Assembly (NCBI RefSeq): GCF_004564275.1
Contig: NZ_SPDV01000003.1
Location: 118,399 to 182,398 of the forward strand
Length of the DNA stretch: 64,000 bases
Source: Sphingomonas parva (ex Maeng et al. 2020)
Lineage (GTDB): Bacteria > Pseudomonadota > Alphaproteobacteria > Sphingomonadales > Sphingomonadaceae
Reading direction: 5' to 3'
Part shown: positions 17,521-27,000 of the stretch, one piece after another
Layout: each line of letters starts with the position of its first letter
Position numbering within the stretch: the stretch's first letter is position 1
The notes under the pieces: generated by a model
Database searches by the model: none
The model's input: the letters and a program-made list of their open reading frames with translations, nothing else
What the model was told of the DNA's origin: nothing
Translations under genes and position numbers: made by a program

Positions 17521-18792
17521 ATGGAGCAGCACGACAAAGCCGGCACGCGCGGAGGCGGCCGGGTGCTGGCGATCCTGCTCCTCGCCTACATCTTCAACTT
17601 CATCGACCGGCAGATCATCGGCGTCCTCGCCGTTCCGATCCGGGCAGAGTTCGAGCTGGACGACAAGACGCTGAGCTACCTCGGGGTGGTCTTCGCCCTT
17701 TTCTACAGCACCATCGCGATACCGATCGCCTGGCTGGCGGATCGCAAGAGCCGCGTCGGAATCATTGCCGGCTCCGTTGCGATCTGGAGTCTCTTCACGG
17801 CTGCCTGCGGCATGGTTCAGAACTACGGGCAGCTCGTGGTCGCACGAATGGGTGTGGCATTCGGCGAGGCAGGAGGAATTGCTCCGTCCTATTCCCTGAT
17901 CGCCGACTATTTCCCGAAGAGCCGTCGCGCCCGCGCCCTGGCGCTCTTCTCGCTCGGTATTCCCCTCGGTTCGGCGCTCGGCATCTTCTTTGGGGGCTGG
18001 CTAGCCTCGCATTTGAGCTGGCGCTCAGCGTTCGTGATCGTAGGGCTCGCGGGCCTTCCCGCAGCGCTGTTGATCAAGCTTCTCATCCGCGACCCGGAGC
18101 GTGGTGCGCTCGACAGCGCTGACGGCAGGTCGAGCGAGCCCGCTCCACCTTTGGCGACCGTGATTGCCGCGCTTGCCCGGATTCCCAGCTTCTGGCTCCT
18201 TTCATTCGGCGCCGCCTCCGGATCGATCCTCGGCTACGGCCTGATCTTCTGGCTTCCCTCCTTCTTCAACCGAAGCTTCGACCTCCCGCTCAGCGCAGTT
18301 GGCTGGTTCTACGGATCGATCGTCCTGGTGGGCGGAGTGGCCGGCACATGGCTGGGAGGTTGGATCGGCGATCGCATCGGCCCCGCCAATCCGGGACGTT
18401 ACGCGCTGATTCCAGCAGTGTGCTTTCTCATCGCCGCTCCCGCCTTCGCACTTGGGCTTTTCGCGCCGAACATGATCGTTGCGTGGCTGCTGTTCACACT
18501 GGGCCAGATGCTGGCGCTTGCTTGGCTCGGCCCCGTCATCTCAGCGGTCCAGCACATCGTTCCCGCCAACATGCGGTCGACGACCAGCGCCAGCTTCCTG
18601 TTCATCAACAACCTGATCGGAATCGCGGTCGGTAACTACTTCCTTGGCTGGATGTCAGACCGGCTGAAAGCGCAGCATGGCGCGGATTCGCTGCAATACT
18701 CGATCCTGTACGGCCTCGCATTCTACGTGCTCAGCGCCTTGATCTATTTCGTTGCCTCGAGGACGCTGAGCCGAGACTGGTTTCGCGGCTAA
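17521..18792 (+). CDS. MFS transporter, organic-anion/aromatic-acid type
   Basis: A 423-residue permease with about twelve membrane segments in two six-helix halves. The MFS loop motif WLADRKSRVG is between helices 2 and 3, and a GDRIGPANPGRY loop occupies the equivalent place in the second half. A start of IFNFIDRQIIGVL resembles carriers related to Spinster and aromatic-acid permeases. It should move the hydrolase product or the TonB substrate across the inner membrane. The gene follows the receptor by 20 bases. It is convergent with the aldolase gene, with only three bases between stops. Confidence 0.9.
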   Translation: MEQHDKAGTRGGGRVLAILLLAYIFNFIDRQIIGVLAVPIRAEFELDDKTLSYLGVVFALFYSTIAIPIAWLADRKSRVGIIAGSVAIWSLFTAACGMVQNYGQLVVARMGVAFGEAGGIAPSYSLIADYFPKSRRARALALFSLGIPLGSALGIFFGGWLASHLSWRSAFVIVGLAGLPAALLIKLLIRDPERGALDSADGRSSEPAPPLATVIAALARIPSFWLLSFGAASGSILGYGLIFWLPSFFNRSFDLPLSAVGWFYGSIVLVGGVAGTWLGGWIGDRIGPANPGRYALIPAVCFLIAAPAFALGLFAPNMIVAWLLFTLGQMLALAWLGPVISAVQHIVPANMRSTTSASFLFINNLIGIAVGNYFLGWMSDRLKAQHGADSLQYSILYGLAFYVLSALIYFVASRTLSRDWFRG

Positions 18793-18795
18793 CAC

Positions 18796-19614
18796 TCAGG
18801 TGGCGAAGCTTGGATCGAGCCGGTAGGCCTTGCGCAGCAAGGCGGGCCAGGCGAGCGCGCCGGCGGCCATCTTGAGGCCGATCCTGCCTTGCTCTGCGGT
18901 CACTTCCGGAGCGCCCTGCGGCGGATTGTTGAGATTTCCGTCCCCCGCCGAGAGGGCGAGAATCTGGGCGTGGCAGGCGCGTTCCAGGAAGTAGATCTTG
19001 AGGAAGGCCTCGCCGACCGTCTCGCCGATCGCGAGCGTGCCGTGGTTGCGCAGCAGCATCGCCGTCTTCGTGCCGAGATCGGTGACGATCCTCTGGCGCT
19101 CGTCGAGGTCCACCGCGACGCCCTCGTAATCGTGATAGGCGACCTCGTCGCGGATCAGCATCGCGGTCTGGGTCAGCGGCAGCAGCCCCTCGGAATGCGC
19201 CGAGACCGCCTGACCGTGGGCCGTGTGCAGGTGGATGACGGCGTGCGCATCCTCTCGCGCCATATGGATCGCCGAATGGATGGTGAAGCCGGCGGGATTG
19301 GTGATGAACGGCGACGGGGAGACCGGCACGCCGTGGAGATCGACCTTGACCAGGCTTGACGCGGTCACCTCCTCGAACATCAGGTTGTAGGGGTTGAGCA
19401 GAAAATGGTGCTCGGGCCCCGGTATCCGCGCGGAGAGGTGCGTGAAGATGAGGTCGTCCCAGCCGTAATGCGCGACCAGCCTGTAAGCCGCAGCGAGGTC
19501 GACGCGGATCTTCCACTCTTCCGGACCGACTTCGCCTTGCAGCGATGGAATCTCGACGGAGGCGAGCGGCGATGCGTCCGCCATTCCCCGGTTGATCGCG
19601 TCCACGCGGCCCAT
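18796..19614 (-). CDS. Class II aldolase/adducin family protein
   Basis: A 272-residue protein with the class II aldolase fold: GWDDLIFTHLSARIPG at the N-terminus, HLHTAHGQAV with the paired metal-binding histidines, and LLRNHGTLAIGE with a third His. The family contains fuculose- and ribulose-phosphate aldolases/epimerases and decarboxylases. This branch, with a long C-terminal tail, has no defined substrate. An internal ATG (MADASPLASVE, residue 11) is an alternative start. It lies 42 bases after maleylacetoacetate isomerase on the same strand. Confidence 0.87.
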   Translation of the reverse strand: MGRVDAINRGMADASPLASVEIPSLQGEVGPEEWKIRVDLAAAYRLVAHYGWDDLIFTHLSARIPGPEHHFLLNPYNLMFEEVTASSLVKVDLHGVPVSPSPFITNPAGFTIHSAIHMAREDAHAVIHLHTAHGQAVSAHSEGLLPLTQTAMLIRDEVAYHDYEGVAVDLDERQRIVTDLGTKTAMLLRNHGTLAIGETVGEAFLKIYFLERACHAQILALSAGDGNLNNPPQGAPEVTAEQGRIGLKMAAGALAWPALLRKAYRLDPSFAT

Positions 19615-19656
19615 CGGCGCCTCTCCTGTTCCTGCCCCTCTATATCGTCCGCCCGG

Positions 19657-20292
19657 TCAGGGCGCAAAGCGATCCGGATGCGCGGCGGCGAAGGCCGGAA
19701 GCGCGCTCGCCGCGGCATCGGCGCGGACGAGCAGTGGAAAAGCGTCGAGCGGTACGGCGAAGCGCCGCGCGTTGAACATCTGCGGCACCAGGCAGACATC
19801 GGCCAGCGTCGGCGTGTCACCGAACAGGAAGCGACCGGCATGCGGCGCCGCCATCGCCTGGAGCGCCGTCAGCCCCTCCACCACCCAATGACGATACCAG
19901 GCATTACGGGCCTCCTCGGGCTGGCCGAGCGCTGCCTGCAGGTGCTTCAGGACCCGCAGATTGTTGAGCGGGTGGATGTCGCAGGCGACAGCGAGGGCGA
20001 GCGAAAGGACATCGGCCCGCTCTCCCGGATCTGCCGGCAGCAGGGCCGGCTGCGGGTAGGCCGCGTCCAGCCAGTCGATGATAGCGAGGCTCTGCGTCAG
20101 CCGACGATCCCCGACGTCGAGCATCGGCACCAGAGCCTGAGGATTGAGCGCCCGATACTCCGACCCGCGCTGCGCCCCCTCGAGCAGATTGACCTCGATC
20201 CGCTCATAATCGAGGCCCTTCAGCGCCAGCGCGATTCGCACGCGATAGCTGGCCGACGAGCGGTAATAATCGAACAGGACGAGACGCTTCAT
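19657..20292 (-). CDS. maiA: Maleylacetoacetate isomerase (zeta-class GST)
   Basis: A 211-residue protein with the zeta-class signature SSASYRVRIAL (12-22) and the NPQALVPMLD glutathione site. The C-terminal domain contains ACDIHPLNNLRVL. The enzyme isomerises maleylacetoacetate to fumarylacetoacetate using glutathione, in tyrosine/homogentisate or gentisate breakdown. No fumarylacetoacetase or homogentisate dioxygenase is adjacent. It is the first gene of a two-gene leftward unit with the class II aldolase. Confidence 0.9.
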   Translation of the reverse strand: MKRLVLFDYYRSSASYRVRIALALKGLDYERIEVNLLEGAQRGSEYRALNPQALVPMLDVGDRRLTQSLAIIDWLDAAYPQPALLPADPGERADVLSLALAVACDIHPLNNLRVLKHLQAALGQPEEARNAWYRHWVVEGLTALQAMAAPHAGRFLFGDTPTLADVCLVPQMFNARRFAVPLDAFPLLVRADAAASALPAFAAAHPDRFAP

Positions 20293-20396
20293 CGGCCGAG
20301 GCTAGCTCCTGCCTCCGGCCTGGGCAATGCCGCCGCGGCGGGAGGCTTCCCGGTCCGCAGGCTCCGTTGAGGCGGCCTTAACCATCGCGCGCGAAG

Positions 20397-21095
20397 ATGC
20401 CGGCGGGGAAAGCCGATGGACCGCGATCGATGAAGGTGACAGCCGCCGCAGGCGGAAATACGGAAGACCTCCGGCAGGAGGCCGGACGCGCCGGCCTGTT
20501 GCTTGCCGCGTCCATCGAGGCGCGAGGACTGAGCGCGCCCGTTCGCATCCGCAACCTCTCCGAAAGCGGCGCGGCGATCGAAGGCGACAGCCTGCCGCCG
20601 CCAGGAGCCGCGATCATCCTCCGGCGCCTCGATCTGGCCGTACCCGGCCTCGTCGCATGGTCTTCGGGCCAGCGCTGCGGAGTCCATTTCGACGTGCCCA
20701 CGCGCGTGTCCGCATGGGTCATGGGAAGCCGCACGCCGCCGCAGGAGCTCGATCGCCAGACCCGGGTAGACGCCCTGCAGGCCGAAGTGCGCAGCGGCGC
20801 CGCCGCGGCTCCCCTTCCGCCGACGCCAACGGGCCCGCCGCGGCCGGGCCTCGACACACGCCTGGCTGATGAACTCGGCTACGTCCGAAGCCTGCTCGAG
20901 AAGCTCGGCGACGAACTGACGGGCGAGCCGGACATCCTCGCGCGCCATGCGACGGCGCTGCAGAGCTTCGACCTGGTCGACCAGATCCTTGGCCATGTCG
21001 CCAACGTGCTCGTCGCCGCCGATCGGCCTCTGGCGATCGGTGCAATCGGCATGGAGGAACTGCGCCTGCGCCTTCTCGGACAGGCTTCGAGCTGA
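20397..21095 (+). CDS. PilZ-domain protein, degenerate c-di-GMP site
   Basis: A 232-residue protein. Residues about 30-105 form a PilZ-like barrel with RIRNLSESGAAIEG (the N-x-S-x-x-G part of the c-di-GMP motif) and the later CGVHFD strand. The RxxxR half of the motif, which should precede the first strand, is not evident, so nucleotide binding is doubtful. The second half is Pro/Ala-rich and then helical. ATG at 20430 (MKVTAAAGG) is an equally possible start. It stands alone between maiA and a small leftward micro-operon. Function unknown. Confidence 0.7.
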   Translation: MPAGKADGPRSMKVTAAAGGNTEDLRQEAGRAGLLLAASIEARGLSAPVRIRNLSESGAAIEGDSLPPPGAAIILRRLDLAVPGLVAWSSGQRCGVHFDVPTRVSAWVMGSRTPPQELDRQTRVDALQAEVRSGAAAAPLPPTPTGPPRPGLDTRLADELGYVRSLLEKLGDELTGEPDILARHATALQSFDLVDQILGHVANVLVAADRPLAIGAIGMEELRLRLLGQASS

Positions 21096-21116
21096 GCGCC
21101 ACAGGGGTGCGACGCA

Positions 21117-21296
21117 CTAGCGGAGCTTGGCGATCCCGATCCCGTCCGCCTTGGCGCGATCCTGGACCGATTCCTCGCTCCTGGTCAGCGCCTTGGCGAT
21201 GGCCTTCAAGCCCATCCCCTTAGCCGCGAGGGTGCGCAGCTTCGCGAGCTCCTCGCTCTTCCAGGGCTGGCGGTGCCGAACGAAATCCTTCGCCAT
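21117..21296 (-). CDS. 59-residue HTH/SANT-like small protein
   Basis: A 59-residue protein reading MAKDFVRHRQPWKSEEL then a helix-turn-helix segment (LRTLAAKGMGLKAIAKAL) with TRSEESVQDRA. This resembles small Myb/SANT-like or recombinase-type HTH proteins common in alphaproteobacteria. ATG at 21296 overlaps the upstream gene's stop (TGATG), so the two are coupled. Function unknown; DNA binding is inferred from the HTH pattern. Confidence 0.7.
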   Translation of the reverse strand: MAKDFVRHRQPWKSEELAKLRTLAAKGMGLKAIAKALTRSEESVQDRAKADGIGIAKLR

Positions 21297-21406
21297 CAGT
21301 CGCCCGCCAGCTTGCCCTTGGTGGAGGGCTTGGCTGCAATGGTCTTCTTGACCTCCTTCTTCGGCTTGCGCGCTTCCTTGTTGCTGCGGACCTGACCCTT
21401 GGCCAC
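21296..21406 (-). CDS. 36-residue basic small protein
   Basis: A 36-residue, strongly basic protein from GTG at 21406 beginning MAKGQVRSNKEARKPKKE and ending GKLAGD. The MAKGQxRSNKEARKPK start is one I recognise from small hypothetical proteins of alphaproteobacteria. Its lysine-rich makeup suggests nucleic-acid contact. The stop and the next start share TGATG. GGGAGAAA lies upstream as a ribosome site. Confidence 0.65.
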   Translation of the reverse strand: MAKGQVRSNKEARKPKKEVKKTIAAKPSTKGKLAGD

Positions 21407-21561
21407 CGTTTTTCTCCCTCTTCTCTTCGCCTGGCCAATCTACGCCAGGCCGGTCGCGAAAGACAGCACCGGACGATTGCCGACGCAGTTTCGCGACTAC
21501 CGTAAAAAACCGCGAATCTCAGGCAGTTGGAACAAGACCCGAAAAGCTTCGTTCCACCCGC

Positions 21562-21819
21562 ATGATACAGATGCTCTTTCCGCTGCTGTTCCTCACCCTA
21601 ATCGGGACGGCGCTGCTCGTGCTCGCTCGATCGATTGCGGCCAGCTGGGAGCGGATCGTTGCGGCGCTGGACGGGCGCCTGGTCATCCATCCGGAGCCCG
21701 AGCGAGTGCTCGGCGTTTCCACCTGCCGGCCGATCGACTTGCCGTACGTGGCGCGCCGAATGGGCCGCCCAACGGTCTCCGAACGGCCCTTGGCGTCGGT
21801 GCGGCGCCGCGCCGCCTGA
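21562..21819 (+). CDS. Small single-pass membrane protein
   Basis: An 85-residue protein with an N-terminal hydrophobic segment (about 3-25, FPLLFLTLIGTALLVLA). A short soluble tail contains GVSTCRPIDLPYVARRMGRP. The ATG at 21562 follows a possible AG-rich site weakly. I recognise no family, and the gene could be spurious. Coding-like codon use and its position just before the paralogous micro-genes favour it. Confidence 0.5.
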   Translation: MIQMLFPLLFLTLIGTALLVLARSIAASWERIVAALDGRLVIHPEPERVLGVSTCRPIDLPYVARRMGRPTVSERPLASVRRRAA

Positions 21820-21856
21820 CCTTAACGTCTGCTGCGATCGAACGAGTTCCAAGCGT

Positions 21857-22036
21857 ATGAATGACTCCAGTCGCGCGCCGATCTCCGACGCCGATTTCAA
21901 CGCGGTGCGGGCCCTGGCCGCCCAGGGACGACCGATTCCCGCGATCGTGATGGCCGCCATCGTCGAACGGCTCGAGGCGAAGGCCACGGAAGCCGAAGTG
22001 GATGCGCCGGACGCCCCGCAGCTGCAGGCGGTCTGA
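21857..22036 (+). CDS. 59-residue small protein, paralogue 1 of a tandem pair
   Basis: A 59-residue protein. Its core DADFNAVRALAAQGRPIP, continuing AIVMAAIVERLEA, is shared almost unchanged with the gene at 22160-22318. The N- and C-terminal ends differ. It looks like a compact helix-hairpin with a conserved AAQGRPIPAIV turn. No family is recognised. The duplication with preserved core argues that it is translated. Confidence 0.6.
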   Translation: MNDSSRAPISDADFNAVRALAAQGRPIPAIVMAAIVERLEAKATEAEVDAPDAPQLQAV

Positions 22037-22159
22037 GCGGCCGGCGGACACCGCCCCAGCCAGTCGCTAAGCAACTCCTGCCGCGGCCCATGGGACTTCT
22101 ACTGACAGGGATTTCCCGTCATTGCAGGGCCGCGCGCCTCTTCCTATTTCGACCCTGAA

Positions 22160-22318
22160 ATGAAACTCACTGCTCCTGCGCTCACCGACGCCGAGTTCAA
22201 CGCCGTCCGTGCTCTGGCCGCACAGGGCCGGCCGATTCCGGCGATCGTGATGGAAGCCCTGCTCGAGCGGCTGCAGGCCGCATCGGGTGACGCGCGCCTG
22301 TCCCAGGCCAACGCCTGA
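22160..22318 (+). CDS. 52-residue small protein, paralogue 2 of a tandem pair
   Basis: A 52-residue protein whose residues 10-40 repeat the core of the neighbouring gene (AEFNAVRALAAQGRPIP, then AIVMEALLERLQA). It starts MKLTAPALTD. The two genes are 123 bases apart on the same strand, ahead of tRNA-Thr on the opposite strand. Function unknown. Confidence 0.6.
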   Translation: MKLTAPALTDAEFNAVRALAAQGRPIPAIVMEALLERLQAASGDARLSQANA

Positions 22319-22367
22319 CCGCCTGACTCGGGCGAGCGCGCCGGGCAACCCTTATTCATGTCGGTAG

Positions 22368-22443
22368 TGGTGCCGCTTGCGTGACTCGAACACGCGACCC
22401 CATCATTACGAATGATGTGCTCTACCGGCTGAGCTAAAGCGGC
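22368..22443 (-). tRNA. tRNA-Thr(CGT)
   Basis: The reverse strand reads GCCGCTTTAGCTCAGCCGGT at its 5' end and closes AAGCGGCACCA, giving a seven-pair acceptor stem and an encoded CCA. The anticodon loop TTCGTAA gives anticodon CGT (codon ACG). The D arm is AGCTCAGCCGGTAGAGC and the T arm contains GTTCGAGTC. Length is 76 with CCA. Confidence 0.95.
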
Positions 22444-22555
22444 ATTCCCGGAGGAGGGGCGCCGTCTAGCAGCGGCCTGCCCGGATGACAAGCGCCTGCG
22501 CACGCCGCCCCCGATCCGGCAGTTTCGGTATCGCACTTAACGGAATCGCAACCAC

Positions 22556-23872
22556 ATGCTGGCACTGTTCCGGCTCTTCCCACAGAGGGGCACGGGACGC
22601 CTGATGGACAGCCTTCGCGCATTCGAGGACGAGCCGGATTTCGGCTCGCCCTCCGACGAAGAGGACGCGATCGAGGCGCCGCCGGAGATCGGCGTCGACG
22701 AGCGCCGGATGCACGTCCGCGCCTACAATTACTGGGTGTCGCTTCTCGACGGCCGGCCCTATCCGTCGATCCGCGATCTCAACCCTTCCGACCTGGGGGA
22801 TTTCGGCCCGCACAGCGTGCTGCTCGATTTTTCGGGCGATGGCGACGATCCGGCGGTGGCCTGGCTCGGGAACGCGCTTCGTACCGAATGCGGTCTGATC
22901 GGCGACATTCGCCGAATCAGCGACGTGCCCAAGCGGTCGCTCCTCTCGCGCCTCACGGACCATTATCTGCAGATCATCGCCAATCGCGCGCCGATCGGCT
23001 TCGAAGCCGAATTCGTGTCGCAGCTCGGCCAGAACACGATGTACCGCGGCATCCTGATGCCCTTCTCCTCGACTGGCGACACGATCGACTTCATCTACGG
23101 CGTGATCAACTGGAAGGAGATCGCCGACAGTGCGGTGATCGCCGACATCGCCCGCGAGGCCGAACGGGCGCTCGCCGCCGGCGTACCGTCGGTCGAGGCC
23201 AGTCCGGTCTGGGCCGACGGCCCGAACGCGGAACCGCCCTCTCTGCTGCACGGCACGGACGAGCCGGAAGAAGCGGCCGTCTTCGACCCGGACGCCGGCC
23301 TCGCCGACCGCCTTTGCGCGGCGCGCGAGAGCGCCGAAGCGGCGCGGGGCGCGGACAGCCGCAGTCGCGCCTCCCTCTATCGTGCGCTGGGCCTCGCCTA
23401 TGCCTTCGCCCGCGCGGCAGAGGTCGACGTCCAAGGCTATCGCGAACTTCTCGAGGATTCGGGCCTCAAGGCTCAGGCCAGGGCCCCCATGACGCCGGTC
23501 GTGAAGCTCGTCTTCGGAGCCGATTACGACAAGGCGCGGTTGACCGAGTTCGCCGCCGCTCTCTCCTGGGCAAGGCGTGAGGACATCGCGATCGACGGTC
23601 TGCGCGCCTATCTCGAAACGTTCGAGGGGGGGCTCAAGGGCGTCGTCCAGGCCGAGCGCCGGGCGCGCCGGCCAGAGCCGAAGCCGGACCGGAACGAAGC
23701 GATCCGCGAAGCGCTGCGCAACGCTCCAGCCTTCGCGCGTGTCGCCATGGACACCTCCGAGGAGTTCGTCCTGATCCTGGCACGCCGGGAGACGGGCGGC
23801 GTGGTTTCCCTCCTCGGTCCCCTGGCCGATCCTGCGCTGACCGAGCGCGCCATCAGGAAGGCTGCCGCCTGA
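22556..23872 (+). CDS. PAS_5-domain protein with long C-terminal extension
   Basis: A 438-residue protein. Residues about 50-185 match the PAS_5 family common in alphaproteobacteria: YNYWVSLLDGRPYPSIRDLNP, DFGPHSVLLDF, and RGILMPFSSTGDTIDFIYGVINW. The remaining 250 residues are acidic, then helical, with no recognised domain. ATG at 22604 (MDSLRAFEDEPDF) is an alternative start, with no strong ribosome site at either. PAS_5 proteins are presumed sensors. Here it precedes the large NAD-GDH gene by about 150 bases. Confidence 0.75.
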   Translation: MLALFRLFPQRGTGRLMDSLRAFEDEPDFGSPSDEEDAIEAPPEIGVDERRMHVRAYNYWVSLLDGRPYPSIRDLNPSDLGDFGPHSVLLDFSGDGDDPAVAWLGNALRTECGLIGDIRRISDVPKRSLLSRLTDHYLQIIANRAPIGFEAEFVSQLGQNTMYRGILMPFSSTGDTIDFIYGVINWKEIADSAVIADIAREAERALAAGVPSVEASPVWADGPNAEPPSLLHGTDEPEEAAVFDPDAGLADRLCAARESAEAARGADSRSRASLYRALGLAYAFARAAEVDVQGYRELLEDSGLKAQARAPMTPVVKLVFGADYDKARLTEFAAALSWARREDIAIDGLRAYLETFEGGLKGVVQAERRARRPEPKPDRNEAIREALRNAPAFARVAMDTSEEFVLILARRETGGVVSLLGPLADPALTERAIRKAAA

Positions 23873-24024
23873 CCGCAGCGTGAGCGCCTGGCCAAGCGGC
23901 CGGCGAGCACGTCGACCTGCGACCCTCGGGCAAGACGGGGTTGCCCCCCTCGCGCGCCCGGAGCATATGGCCGGCACTGATCCCGCGGCGCATTTCCTCG
24001 CCGCTTGTACCGGGAGCCGACAAT

Positions 24025-27000
24025 ATGAATTCGGAGAGCAGGGCCGCGGATGAAGCCGCCGACGCGCGGATTCTCGAAGCCCTTTCCCGCGCCCTCGTCA
24101 AAGACGCCCTGCCGGGCGAGATCGTCGATTTCAGCGCCGACGATCAGGATGCGGCGACGCGCTTCATCGCCTCCTGCGCGGAGCGGCGCCCCCCCGGGGT
24201 CGCGCTCGTCCGGCTCGAGACGCTCGGCGGCGGCGTCGGCCAGCGCCGGATGCGGATCGGCATCGTCAACGACGACATGCCGTTCCTGGTGGATTCGGTC
24301 TCCAACACGATCGCCGCCCGTGGGCTGATCGTGCACCGGCTCCTGCATCCCGTAGTCTGCGTCGAGCGGGACTCCGACTGTCGCCTGCTGTCGGTCGAGC
24401 CGCTCTGCGACGACCCGTCGCGCCGCGAATCGATGATGTACCTCGAGGTCGATCGCGCCGATGCGCGCATCCGCCGCGAGGTGGTGGCCGACCTTCACCG
24501 CGTGCTTGCCGACGTGCGGGCCGCGGTCAACGACTGGCCCACCATGCAGGCGCAGATGCGCAACGATGCAGCGCTCGCCGGGGAGACCGAAGGCGCGGCC
24601 CTGCTCCGCTGGTTCGCGGACGGTGCGATGACCTTGCTCGGCTATGAGGTGGAGCGCCCCGAGGGGCCCGCGTCGCAGGGCCTCGGACTGTTCCGCATCC
24701 CCGGAGATCCGACCGATCCCGGCGGATCGCGCGATGCCATCCGCTATTTCGAGGAGGGCGGATCGGTGCCCCTCCTGGCCAAGGCCGAGCGGCGTGCTTC
24801 GGTGCACCGCCGCGTGCCGCTCGATCTCGTCGTGGTTCCGATCCGCGAGGGCGGGAAGGTCGTGGCGATCGGCGTTCATGCCGGGCTTTGGACCAGCCAG
24901 GCGCTGAGCGCCCCCGTCGAGGAGGTGCCCGTCCTGCGCGAGCGGCTCAAGCAGCTCGAGGAGCAGTTCGGCTTCGATCCCTCCGGCCATAGCGGCAAGG
25001 CGCTGCGCCACGCCGTCACCGCCCTCCCGCACGACCTGCTGATCAGCCTCGGCCTCGATTCGGTGCGCGAGCTGGTCACGACGGCGATGTCGCTCGCCGA
25101 TCGTCCGCGCCCGACTCTCGTCCTCGTTCGCTCGATCCTGAAAGGCAACATGTTCGCCTTCGTCTGGCTGCCGAGGGACGAGCTCACCACCCGTCGCCGT
25201 CTCGCCATCGGCGAGATGATCGAAAACGCATCGGACGGGCGGATCTCCAATTGGTCGGTCGAGCTCGGCGATGGCGATCTCGCCCTCATTCGATACACGC
25301 TGTACGTCGGCGCGGACCGACCGACGCCCGACGTCGCCGCGCTCGACCGCCAGCTCGACGAGATGGTTCGCGGCTGGGAGCCGGCGGTGGAGGAAGCGCT
25401 CGGCGCGATCGTCGGGCCTTCCCGCGCCACCCGGCTGTCCCTGGGCTATACCAACGATCTGCCCGAGCTCTACCGTGCCCAGACGAGCCCGGAAGAAGCG
25501 AGCCGCGACATCCTGCGGATCAGCGAGCTCGAACGCGCCGCCGATCGCGATGCCCGACTTTATCGCGCCGATGCAGACGGCCCCACGCGCCTCCGCCTCA
25601 AGACCTATCGGCTGGCGGGTCTCATCGCGCTTTCGGAAGCGGTGCCGGTGTTCGAGAACTTCGGCTTCCGCGTCCTGGAGGAGTTTCCGTGGCCGCTCGA
25701 CGCGGGCCGGCTCGGCTACATCCACGAGTTCGTGCTGGAACTGCGCGACAGCAGCGAGGCTGCGGCGGTGCTCGACCGGGCGGCGCTCACCGAGCGCGCC
25801 ATCGCCGACGTGCTCGAAGGCCGCGCCGAGAACGACCCGTTCAACCAGCTGTTGGTCGCGGCGGGTCTCGACCGGCGCGACGTCGTGCTGTTCCGCGCCT
25901 GGTTCCGCTACCTGCGCCAGGTCGGGCTCAGCTATTCGATGATCACCGTGGTGGAGGCGCTCCGGCGCGCGCCTGCGGTCACGCAGGCGCTGATCGCGTT
26001 GTTCGACGCGCTCCATGATCCGCGCCAGCAGGGGGACCGCGGCGCAGCGGTGGAAGCGGCCGAGGCCGCGATCCGTGCCGGTCTCGCCGAAGTTGCGGGT
26101 ATCGACGAGGACCGGATCCTGCGTCTGGTCCTCGGCGTCGTTTCCGCGACGCTGCGCACCAACGCTTTCTCCGCCGCGGCCGACGAAGCGCTCGCGTTCA
26201 AGCTCGAGAGCGCCAAGGTACCGGGCCTTCCCGCACCGGTGCCGTGGCGCGAGATCTGGGTCTATTCGCCGCGCGTCGAGGGCATCCATCTGCGCGGCGG
26301 CCCGATCGCGCGCGGCGGTCTGCGCTGGTCCGACCGGCGCGACGACTTCCGGACCGAAATCCTCGGCCTGATGAAGGCGCAGCTGGTCAAGAATGCCGTG
26401 ATCGTGCCGACCGGCGCAAAGGGCGGCTTCTACCCGAAGCACCTTCCGCCGATCTCGTCGCGGGATGCCTGGCTGGCCGAGGGCACGGAGAGCTACCGGA
26501 TCTTCATCCGCGCCCTGCTTTCGGTCACCGACAACATCGTCGAGGGCAAGATCGTCCATCCGCAGGACGTGACCGTCCGCGACAATGACGATCCCTATTT
26601 CGTGGTCGCCGCCGACAAGGGCACCGCCACCTTCTCCGACGTCGCCAACGAGATCGCCTTGTCGCGCGGCTTCTGGCTGGGCGACGCCTTCGCCTCCGGC
26701 GGCAGCCAGGGCTACGATCACAAGGCGATGGGGATCACGGCGCGGGGCGCCTGGGTGTCGGTCCAGCGTCATTTCGCCGAGATCGGCATCGACGTTCAAA
26801 GCCAGCCGATCCGGGTCGCCGGCGTCGGCGACATGTCCGGCGACGTGTTCGGCAACGGCATGCTGCTTTCGAAGGCGATCAAGCTCGTCGCCGCCTTCGA
26901 TCACCGCCACATCTTCCTCGACCCCAATCCCGACCCGGCGCGCAGCTGGGACGAGCGGGCGCGGCTGTTCGCGCTGCCGCGTTCCTCGTGGGAGGATTAT

